Assembly: GCF_020889705.1 (NCBI RefSeq)
Contig: NZ_JACMYP010000060.1
Location: forward strand, 1-36,075
DNA from: Bradyrhizobium altum
GTDB lineage: Bacteria > Pseudomonadota > Alphaproteobacteria > Rhizobiales > Xanthobacteraceae
DNA length: 36,075 bases
Direction: 5' to 3'
The notes beneath the pieces were generated by a model. That model did no database searches, was not told the origin of the DNA, and saw only the letters and a list, made by a program, of their open reading frames with translations. This document shows positions 30,283 to 36,075 of the stretch, piece by piece (positions within the stretch are counted from its first letter, which is position 1; the number at the start of each line of letters is the position of its first letter). The position numbers and the translations under genes were made by a program.

Positions 30283-31079
30283 TGGAGACCAAGATGGCCG
30301 ACGCGGCCGACACCGCCAGCGGACCCGTGCTCGAAATCGCGGGCGCCCGCGCCACGATCCGCCTCAACCGGCCGAAGCATCTCAACCGCCTGCAGGCCGA
30401 GGATCTCGGCGACCTCGTCAGGCTGTTCGACCGGATCGAGGCCGATCCCGCGATCCGCGTGCTGGTGCTGACCGGAACCGGCCGCGCATTCTCCGCCGGC
30501 TACGACCTCAACTCGGTGGCCGAGCGCGCGGTGAGCGAGAGCGAGCAGCAGAGTGCGGGCTCGGCGTTCGAGGTGGTGGTGAACCGGCTCGAGGATCTGA
30601 GCGTGCCGACGATCTGCCGACTCAATGGCGGCGTCTATGGCGGTTCGACCGACCTGGCGCTCGCCTGCGACTTCCGCATCGGCGTCGATACCGCGGAGAT
30701 GTTTATGCCCGCGGCGCGGCTCGGGCTGCACTATTACAAGAGCGGCATCCAGCGCTACGTCACACGGCTCGGCGTCGACAACGCCAAGATGCTGTTCCTG
30801 ACCGCGCAGAAGATCACGGCGCCGGAGATGCTGCGGATCGGCTACCTCACCGCGATGGTGTCGCTCGACCTGCTCGACGAGGAGGTCGACAAGCTCGCCA
30901 CGATCCTGGCCGGCAATGCGCCGAAGGCGATGGCCGGCATGAAGCGCGCGATCAACGAATTCGCCCGCGGGGCGCTGGATGAGGCCGCCGCCGACCGGCG
31001 CCACCGCGACAGCATGCGCGGCGACGAGATCAAGGAAGGCATCAAAGCGTTCGCCGAGAAGCGGGCACCGAGGTTTTAG
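30279..31079 (+). CDS. Crotonase-family protein with altered active site
   Basis: 266 residues. The fold is clear (ATIRLNRPKHLNRL, GRAFSAGYDLNSV, LNGGVYGGSTDLALACDFRI), but the two glutamates of hydratases are replaced: position 125 is Asp and the partner 20 residues on (145) is Ala (MPAARLGLHYYKSG). It may be an isomerase, thioesterase or decarboxylase-type crotonase, or without hydratase activity. It is translationally coupled (ATGA) to the channel gene. It is convergent with the DUF6157 gene and a repeat follows. Confidence 0.82.
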   Translation: MMETKMADAADTASGPVLEIAGARATIRLNRPKHLNRLQAEDLGDLVRLFDRIEADPAIRVLVLTGTGRAFSAGYDLNSVAERAVSESEQQSAGSAFEVVVNRLEDLSVPTICRLNGGVYGGSTDLALACDFRIGVDTAEMFMPAARLGLHYYKSGIQRYVTRLGVDNAKMLFLTAQKITAPEMLRIGYLTAMVSLDLLDEEVDKLATILAGNAPKAMAGMKRAINEFARGALDEAAADRRHRDSMRGDEIKEGIKAFAEKRAPRF

Positions 31080-31107
31080 AGGCAGCACGCCAAGCCATTG
31101 GTGTACC

Positions 31108-31206
31108 GTCACCCTGAGGAGCGCGCACCGCGCGCGTCTCGAAGGGTCGACGGCCCCACTGTGGCCGTGCATCCTTCGAGACGCGCTACGCGCTCCTCAG
31201 GATGAC
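31108..31206. repeat. Palindromic intergenic repeat, family B copy 3
   Basis: Bounded by GTCACCCTGAGGAGCGCG and CGCGCTCCTCAGGATGAC, with an inner CTCGAAGGGT / CATCCTTCGAG pair. It lies between convergent genes. Confidence 0.85.
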
Positions 31207-31252
31207 GGGTCTGACAGTGTGCGATTCGGCGCGATCTATCGCTGAATCCTCT

Positions 31253-31687
31253 TCACGCTCGCTTCGACCGCATCGCGCGCGTCTGCGCGATGTCAGGGTC
31301 GCGGGCCAGCGCCTGGTAGCGCTTGCTGTCGACGGCGTAGATCGCGATGCGGCCCTCGGCGTCGGCGTGGACGCCCCACCCGAAACGCTTGCCGAGCGGC
31401 GAGGCGCGCATGCAGGCCTGGCCGCGCGAGAAGAACGTCTCGCGGGCGAGGCTGCGCGCCTTCTTCGCCGCCTTCGCATCGAGCGCGCGGCCGGCCGACG
31501 AGGTCGCGAACACCACGTCGTCGGAGGTGTATTTATAGGGCGATTCGGCGATCATCCGGTATTGCAGCACGGCAACCGTCGGCTGGCCGCCACGCAGCTG
31601 CGGCTCCTCGCCGCGCTGCGCCGGGCAATCCTCGGCGACGCGGATCAGGGTGTTGAAGCAGTTGGTGCTGTACAGGGGTTTCGCCAT
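31253..31687 (-). CDS. DUF6157 family protein
   Basis: 144 residues from MAKPLYSTNCFNTLIRVAEDCPAQRG. The pattern NTLIRVAEDCPA, AVLQYRMIAESPYKYTSDDVVFATSS and FFSRGQACMRASPLGKRFGWGVHADAEGRIAIYAVDS fits DUF6157. The ATG at 31687 is preferred; a GTG at 31705 overlapping the GST stop is possible. Function is unknown. It lies directly downstream of the GST gene and is probably co-transcribed. Confidence 0.8.
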   Translation of the reverse strand: MAKPLYSTNCFNTLIRVAEDCPAQRGEEPQLRGGQPTVAVLQYRMIAESPYKYTSDDVVFATSSAGRALDAKAAKKARSLARETFFSRGQACMRASPLGKRFGWGVHADAEGRIAIYAVDSKRYQALARDPDIAQTRAMRSKRA

Positions 31688-31701
31688 CGGCACGATCCGT
31701 A

Positions 31702-32355
31702 TCACACTCCGGCGGCTGCTGCATGCTGCGCCGCCATCTCGTCGTCGGCCTTCGAGATCCGGATGAAAGCCGGGCGCGCGGCGATGCGTTCGGCATAGCG
31801 GACGAAGGCGTCCCTTTTCGGCACGATGCCGAACATCATGGTCCAGCTGAGCGCGATGCCCCAGAGGATGTCGGCCGCCGTGATCTCTTCGCCGAGCAGA
31901 TAGGGCCCCTTTGCCAGCTGCGCCTCGAGGGTGCCCAGCATGGTGTCGTAATCGGCATAGGGCGACTGCGTGATCGGCGCCGGCTCGCGCTTCATGAAAT
32001 GGTCGATCACCGCCGGCTCGAACGACGAGCCATAATAGGCGATCCAGCGCAGATACGGGCCGCGGCGCGGGTCGTTCAGCGCGGGCGTCAGGCCCGCCTG
32101 CGGAAACAGATCGGCAAGATAGATGAAGATCGCGACCTGCTCGGTCACCAGCGCGTCACGGTGGCGGATCGCCGGCACCTTGCCGAGCGGATTGATCGCG
32201 AGATAGGCGTCCTTGCGCTGCTCGGCTGCCTTCATGTTGAGGACGTGCAAATCATAGGGCGCGCCGAGTTCCTCCAGCAGCACGCGCGTGCCGGTGGCGC
32301 GGCTCTGCGGCGAGTAATACAGCGTGACGCGGTCGGTGGGGGCAGCGGTGGTCAT
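31702..32355 (-). CDS. Glutathione S-transferase family protein, GST of the second WYL pair
   Basis: 217 residues from MTTAAPTDRVTLYYSPQSRATGTRVLLEELGAPYDLHVLNM, a typical GST N-domain; NPLGKVPAIRHRDALVTEQVAIFIYLAD holds the GSH contact region. The ATG at 32355 has AAGGAGA 8 bases upstream. The C-domain includes ITAADILWGIALSW. It is divergent from a WYL regulator with a perfect operator in between, so it is probably its target. The substrate is unknown. Confidence 0.9.
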   Translation of the reverse strand: MTTAAPTDRVTLYYSPQSRATGTRVLLEELGAPYDLHVLNMKAAEQRKDAYLAINPLGKVPAIRHRDALVTEQVAIFIYLADLFPQAGLTPALNDPRRGPYLRWIAYYGSSFEPAVIDHFMKREPAPITQSPYADYDTMLGTLEAQLAKGPYLLGEEITAADILWGIALSWTMMFGIVPKRDAFVRYAERIAARPAFIRISKADDEMAAQHAAAAGV

Positions 32356-32404
32356 CAGCGGGTCTCCTTGCACCGTCAGGGGCGTGGCCTCCTTATGTGC
32401 GCCT

Positions 32405-32429
32405 ATACCTGACACCTTGTGTCAGGTAT
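32405..32429. promoter_or_regulatory. Perfect 25-bp inverted repeat operator between GST and WYL genes
   Basis: ATACCTGACAC-CTT-GTGTCAGGTAT has 11-bp arms with no mismatch. It lies 10 bases upstream of the WYL ATG and 50 bases upstream of the GST ATG, so one bound dimer could control both. It differs from the operator of the first WYL pair. Confidence 0.8.
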
Positions 32430-32438
32430 GATCTTCGC

Positions 32439-33434
32439 ATGCGCGCGAGCCGGCTGTTTTCCATCCTCACCACCTTGCAGGCCCGGGGACAGGTCACCGC
32501 GCCTGAATTGGCCGAGGCCTGCGAGGTCTCGGTGCGCACGATCTATCGCGACATCGATGCGCTCTCGGCCGCCGGCGTCCCCGTCTATGCCGACCGCGGC
32601 GCCGAGGGCGGCTACCGGCTGCTCGACGGCTATCGGGTGCGGCTGAACGGGCTATCGCGGGGCGAGGCCGAGGCGCTGTTCATGGCCGGCCTGCCCGGCC
32701 CTGCCGCTGCACTCGGCCTCGATGTCGCGATGGCGGCGGCGCAGACCAAGCTGATGGCGGCGCTGCCGGAGAATCTGCGCCCCAATGCGCGGGGCATGCA
32801 GCAGCGCTTCCATCTCGACGCGCCGGGCTGGTTCGGCGAGACCGAGGAGCCAAAGCATCTGCGCGCCATCGCAAGCTCCGTGCTGCGCGAGACCCTGATC
32901 GAGATCCGCTACCAGAGCTGGAAGGCCGAGAAGCGGCGGCGCGTGGCGCCGCTCGGCCTCGTGCTGAAGGGTGGCAGCTGGTATCTCGCGGGCCTTGTCG
33001 ACGGCAATGTGCGTACCTACCGCGTCGCGCGAGTGCTGGATTGCACCGCACTGGAGACGCCGTTCGCGCGGCCGGCGGAGTTCGATCTCGCCACCTACTG
33101 GCGCGCCTCGATCGCGCGGCTCGAGGCCGAGTTGCATCCGAACGAGGCCACGGTGCGGCTGTCGCCGTTGGGGCTGCAGCTGTTCGATGCGCTGGCCCAT
33201 CCTTACGTGAAGGCGCGGATGCGGCTTGCTGAAGCCGCCGACGCCGACGGCTGGCGGATCGCCACCATGCCGGTCGGCAAGACGGTGTGGCACGCCGCGT
33301 CCGAATTGCTGCGGCTCGGCGCCGAGGCCGAGGTGATCGCGCCCGCGGAGTTGCGCGAGAAGATGGCGGAGCTGGCGGGCGCGATGGCCGCGCGCTATGC
33401 GGACGCCCCGCCGCGCCGCGCGGCCCGGCGTTAA
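32439..33434 (+). CDS. WYL-domain HTH regulator (YafY family), GST-linked copy 2
   Basis: 331 residues from MRASRLFSILTTLQARGQVTAPELAEACEVSVRTIYRDIDALSAAGVPVYADRGAEGGYRLLDGY, the HTH_11 domain. The WYL domain follows (RRVAPLGLVLKGGSWYLAGLVDGNVRTYRVARVL), then a WCX-type C-terminal tail. It is longer than copy 1 (232), which lacks the extended tail. The start is fixed by family alignment. Its TAA overlaps the TAA of the next convergent gene. Confidence 0.92.
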   Translation: MRASRLFSILTTLQARGQVTAPELAEACEVSVRTIYRDIDALSAAGVPVYADRGAEGGYRLLDGYRVRLNGLSRGEAEALFMAGLPGPAAALGLDVAMAAAQTKLMAALPENLRPNARGMQQRFHLDAPGWFGETEEPKHLRAIASSVLRETLIEIRYQSWKAEKRRRVAPLGLVLKGGSWYLAGLVDGNVRTYRVARVLDCTALETPFARPAEFDLATYWRASIARLEAELHPNEATVRLSPLGLQLFDALAHPYVKARMRLAEAADADGWRIATMPVGKTVWHAASELLRLGAEAEVIAPAELREKMAELAGAMAARYADAPPRRAARR

Positions 33435-33841
33435 TAGCGGCTGTCGGAGCTGATGACGAAGCGGTCGAGAAAGTTGACGGGCAGTATCTCGAGCCGGTCG
33501 AGCGTGAGCGTAATCCCGGTCACGAAGTCGACGCCCTTGATCGTGCCCTCGAGGTCGATCCGCCGGCCGCGGCGCAGGCCGCGTGTTTCCGGATGTTGCT
33601 CGATGTCGATATAGGCATAGATCGGGTTGTCGAGCCGCGAATGGCGATGCCAGCCGCGTTGCAGGAAGCTGAATTGCAGCACGGAGCCCGCGCCCCAGTC
33701 GATCGCGTCGAAGAAGCGGGTCTGCCAGGCAACGGGCTGTCCCAGGTAATGCCCGGCGATGAACGCGTCGCGCTCAAGCGAAGGCAGACGGTGCAGTTGC
33801 CAGCTGATCTCCGCCGGCGTCAGGGAGGCGTTATTCGCCAT
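33431..33841 (-). CDS. Hypothetical protein
   Basis: 136 residues from MANNASLTPAEISWQLHRLPSLERDAFIAGHYLGQPVAWQTRFFDAIDWGAGSVLQFSFLQRGW. A RNA/DNA-binding or jelly-roll fold cannot be told by eye. The minus-strand leader has an A-rich repeat (CGACAAGAAGAA-type, 33855-33880). It overlaps the WYL stop tail to tail. Function unknown. Confidence 0.6.
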   Translation of the reverse strand: MANNASLTPAEISWQLHRLPSLERDAFIAGHYLGQPVAWQTRFFDAIDWGAGSVLQFSFLQRGWHRHSRLDNPIYAYIDIEQHPETRGLRRGRRIDLEGTIKGVDFVTGITLTLDRLEILPVNFLDRFVISSDSRY

Positions 33842-33882
33842 TGTTGTTCTAGTCGTTCTTCTTGTCGTTTCTTCTTGTCCTC

Positions 33883-33910
33883 GGCGGGAGGGCGAACCGA
33901 CCTTCCCGCC
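33883..33910. terminator. Weak hairpin after the nitroreductase gene
   Basis: GGCGGGAGGG and CCTTCCCGCC form an imperfect 9-10-bp stem just downstream of the nitroreductase stop. A T-run is missing. Confidence 0.35.
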
Positions 33911-33919
33911 TTGAGGAAG

Positions 33920-34633
33920 TTATACATCCACAAATGTGACAGTATCCGCAACAGTTGCGCGCGATGTGCGGTAGCTGTTCACCTTGTGCGCATGATCCGC
34001 ATAGCCGAACGAGATACCGCAGACAACCCGGCGATCCCCAGCCAGGTTGAAATGGCGGCGGATCAGGCCGGAATGGCGCGCGATCGCGGCCTGCGGAATG
34101 GTGCCGAGCCCGAGCGCCTGGGCGGCCAGCATGAAGTTCGAGACATAGCCGCCGCAGTCGATCGCGCCATAGATGCCGAGCGGCTCGTTGGTGTGGATCA
34201 CGGCAATGTGCGGCGCGCCGAAGAAATTGTAGTTCTCCAGCGCCTGCTTGGCGTAGGCCGCCCTGTCGCCGCGCGCGATGCCGAGCGTGTTGTAGAGCTG
34301 GAACCCGCTTTCGCGGCGGCGCTCCAGATAGACCCCGACATATTCGCGCGGCGGCGTGAAGTCGTAGTCCTCGCCAAGGCCACGCGAGGCCTCGGCATAG
34401 ATCGCCTTGCGAAACCGCTCCTTGGCCTCGCCGGAGACGATCAGGACTTCCCAGGGCTGGCTGTTGCACCACGACGCGGTGCGCTGCGCGGTGGCGAGGA
34501 TGTGTTCGATGACGTCGCGCGGCACCTCGCGCGGCTGGAACGCGCGCACCGAATAGCGCTCGTTGAGCAATTCCTCGAGCGCGCCGATGCGGTCTTCGGT
34601 CGCATAGCGCGCGTTTGGTGTTTTCGCGTCCAT
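33920..34633 (-). CDS. Nitroreductase family protein
   Basis: 237 residues. YSVRAFQPREVPRDVIEHILATAQRTASWCNSQPWEVLIVSG is the FMN-binding N-terminal motif of nitroreductases, and APHIAVIHTNEPLGIYGAIDCGGYVSNFMLAAQALGLGTIPQAAIARHSGLIRRHF the C-terminal one. The ATG at 34633 has AGGGG 9 bases upstream and starts 2 bases after the acyl-CoA dehydrogenase stop; a TTG at 34639 is the alternative. It probably reduces nitro- or quinone-type substrates with NAD(P)H. It is co-transcribed with the dehydrogenase upstream. Confidence 0.9.
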   Translation of the reverse strand: MDAKTPNARYATEDRIGALEELLNERYSVRAFQPREVPRDVIEHILATAQRTASWCNSQPWEVLIVSGEAKERFRKAIYAEASRGLGEDYDFTPPREYVGVYLERRRESGFQLYNTLGIARGDRAAYAKQALENYNFFGAPHIAVIHTNEPLGIYGAIDCGGYVSNFMLAAQALGLGTIPQAAIARHSGLIRRHFNLAGDRRVVCGISFGYADHAHKVNSYRTSRATVADTVTFVDV

Positions 34634-34635
34634 GC

Positions 34636-35880
34636 TCAACGCCCCTTGGTCGGGATCTTGTTGTAGGGCACGTCCTTGTCGACGCGAATATCGCCCGGCA
34701 GGCCGAGCACGCGCTCGGCGATGATGTTGCGCAGGATCTCGTCGGTGCCGCCGGCGATACGCATCGAGGGCGACGACAGCAGCATCTGCTGGAACTGGCC
34801 GTTGGCCTGCTCCTCGTCGGTGCCGGTGAGGCTGCCCGCCGCGCCCTCGAGGTCCATCGCATAGGTCGCGATGTCCTGCAGCATCAGGCCGGAGACCAGC
34901 TTGCCGATGGAATTCTCCGGACCGGGCCGCTCGCCCTTCGACAGCGCCGAGATCGCGCGGTAGCTGGTGTATTTCAGCCCGCTTGCCTTCACCGCCCAGT
35001 TCGCAAGCTTGGAGCGCACCGCCGGATCGTCGATCGCGAGGCCATCCTCCAGCATCAAATTGGAGCAGAACTCGAACATTTCAGGGACACCGGTCGCAAG
35101 CCGCGATCCGATCGACATGCGCTCGTTCATCAGCGTGGTCAGCGACACACTCCAGCCCTCACCGACCGCGCCGAGCCGCTGGCTGTCCGGGATCAAGACG
35201 TCTGTGAAATAGACCTCGTTGAACTCCTGCATGCCGTTGGCCTGCTTGATCGGCCTGACCTCGACGCCCGGGCTCTTCATGTCGAGGAAGAACATGGTGA
35301 GGCCCTTGTGCTTGGGCACATTCGGATCGGTGCGCGCGATCAGAAGGCCGTAGTCGGAGTAATGCGCGCCGGAGGTCCAGATCTTCTGGCCGTTGACGAC
35401 CCAGTTGTCGCCCTTCTTCTCGGCGCGGGTGCGCAAGCCGGCGACATCGGAGCCGGCCGACGGCTCGGAGAACAGCTGGCACCAGATCTCCTCACCGGAG
35501 GCGAGCTTCGGCAGATAGCGGCGCTTGGCATCTTCAGAGCCCCAGGCCATCACGGTCGGGCCGCACATGCCCTCGCCGATCTGGAACGGCTGGGTCAGCT
35601 TGCCGTAGACGCCCTCTTCCTGCTGCCAGATCACGCGCTCGATCGGGGTGGCGCCGCGGCCGCCATATTCCTTCGGCCAGTGCAGGCAGGCCCAGCCGCC
35701 CTCGGCCTTCTTCTTCTGCCAGGCCTTGCCGACCGCGACCATGTCGTGCTTCGCAAGCCTGATGCGGCCGAGCGAGGACTTTGAGAGCTCCTCCTCGAAC
35801 TCTTTCGGCGCGTTGGCCGCGATCCAGTTGCGGGCAATGGCGCGGAATTCGGCTTCCTGCGGCGTGTCATCGAAATTCAT
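34636..35880 (-). CDS. Acyl-CoA dehydrogenase
   Basis: 414 residues from MNFDDTPQEAEFRAIARNWIAANAPKEFEEEL. The ACAD middle domain (QLFSEPSAGSDVAGLRTRAEKKGDNWVVNGQKIWTSGAHYSDYGLLIART) and the C-terminal flavin/acyl region IAGGTDEILRNIIAERVLGLPGD are intact. The ATG at 35880 has AGAGG 7 bases upstream. It oxidises an acyl-CoA with FAD and passes electrons to ETF. It is followed by the nitroreductase gene and preceded by a close paralogue. Confidence 0.93.
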   Translation of the reverse strand: MNFDDTPQEAEFRAIARNWIAANAPKEFEEELSKSSLGRIRLAKHDMVAVGKAWQKKKAEGGWACLHWPKEYGGRGATPIERVIWQQEEGVYGKLTQPFQIGEGMCGPTVMAWGSEDAKRRYLPKLASGEEIWCQLFSEPSAGSDVAGLRTRAEKKGDNWVVNGQKIWTSGAHYSDYGLLIARTDPNVPKHKGLTMFFLDMKSPGVEVRPIKQANGMQEFNEVYFTDVLIPDSQRLGAVGEGWSVSLTTLMNERMSIGSRLATGVPEMFEFCSNLMLEDGLAIDDPAVRSKLANWAVKASGLKYTSYRAISALSKGERPGPENSIGKLVSGLMLQDIATYAMDLEGAAGSLTGTDEEQANGQFQQMLLSSPSMRIAGGTDEILRNIIAERVLGLPGDIRVDKDVPYNKIPTKGR

Positions 35881-35908
35881 GGCGAACCTCTTTTTGATTT
35901 CCACGCGC

Positions 35909-36075
35909 TCAGGCGCGGCCCTTGGTCGGGATCTTGTTGAAGGGAACGTCCTTGTCGACCCGGATGTCGCCGGGCAGGCCCAGCACGCGCTCGGCGATGA
36001 TGTTGCGCATGATCTCGTCGGTGCCGCCCTCGACGCGGGTGCCCGGCGCGCGCAGCAACATCGCCTGGAATTTGC
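35909..36075 (-). CDS. Second acyl-CoA dehydrogenase, C-terminal part only (window edge)
   Basis: The last 54 codons of a paralogue read KFQAMLLRAPGTRVEGGTDE then IMRNIIAERVLGLPGD and end in FNKIPTKGRA. Nearly the same sequence closes the neighbouring dehydrogenase. The gene continues beyond the window. It is transcribed in the same direction with 28 bases between the two genes, so they form a tandem pair. Confidence 0.9.
   Translation of the reverse strand, partial: KFQAMLLRAPGTRVEGGTDEIMRNIIAERVLGLPGDIRVDKDVPFNKIPTKGRA

Noticed and set aside
29748..31172. Long minus-strand frame over the channel and crotonase genes
   Set aside because: The plus-strand genes have a selectivity filter, cNMP cassette and crotonase motifs; the antisense frame has none.
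33287..34666. 459-codon plus-strand frame over the nitroreductase gene
   Set aside because: It runs through the end of the WYL gene and antisense to the nitroreductase with no recognisable motif.

Overview
The window looks like chromosomal DNA of a Bradyrhizobium-type alphaproteobacterium (Bradyrhizobium/Rhodopseudomonas lineage). The evidence is high GC, dense short-spaced operons, several families of palindromic intergenic repeats typical of that group, and a locus that resembles the p-coumarate (cou/tar) region I know from Rhodopseudomonas palustris. No rRNA, tRNA, CRISPR array, phage or transposase gene was seen.

Bases 1-1038 hold the 3' part of a glycerate 2-kinase. Bases 1179-16047 form one coherent aromatic-acid (hydroxycinnamate) catabolic island. 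It contains a MarR repressor (CouR-like); a branched-chain-type ABC transporter with a permease-ATPase fusion and its periplasmic binding protein; a hydroxybenzoyl-CoA-type thioesterase; a short-chain dehydrogenase; a feruloyl/coumaroyl-CoA ligase; an enoyl-CoA hydratase; a DUF3237 protein; a complete TRAP transporter; and 4-hydroxybenzoate 3-monooxygenase (pobA). Read together: uptake by ABC and TRAP systems, CoA activation, side-chain shortening, release of a 4-hydroxybenzoate-type acid, and ring hydroxylation to protocatechuate. The hydratase keeps both catalytic glutamates, which together with the dehydrogenase and thioesterase suggests a beta-oxidative route rather than a retro-aldol one.

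Bases 16.2-22.5 kb are mixed: a frameshifted glutathione S-transferase (GST), a PaaI-type thioesterase, a LysR regulator divergent from a pyridoxamine-oxidase-fold protein with a clear operator between them, a WYL regulator with a GST and a small protein marked by two copies of a 24-bp palindrome, a YkgJ cysteine-cluster protein and a DUF3307 membrane protein. Bases 22.8-27.1 kb carry an anchored TAXI-type binding protein, a Crp/Fnr regulator, a PRC-barrel gene with an EcfG-type stress promoter, and four small proteins.

Bases 27.3-31.1 kb form a cyclic-nucleotide neighbourhood: an orphan DUF6537-like protein overlapping a membrane-anchored cNMP-binding protein, divergent from a MloK1-like potassium channel whose stop overlaps a crotonase lacking its catalytic glutamates. 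Bases 31.2-33.8 kb hold DUF6157, a second GST-WYL divergent pair with a perfect 25-bp operator, and an unknown protein. The window ends with a nitroreductase and two tandem acyl-CoA dehydrogenases, the second cut by the window edge.

Eleven palindromic repeats of five families sit almost exclusively at gene ends. Several lie inside operons between functional modules, and three of one family abut stop codons.
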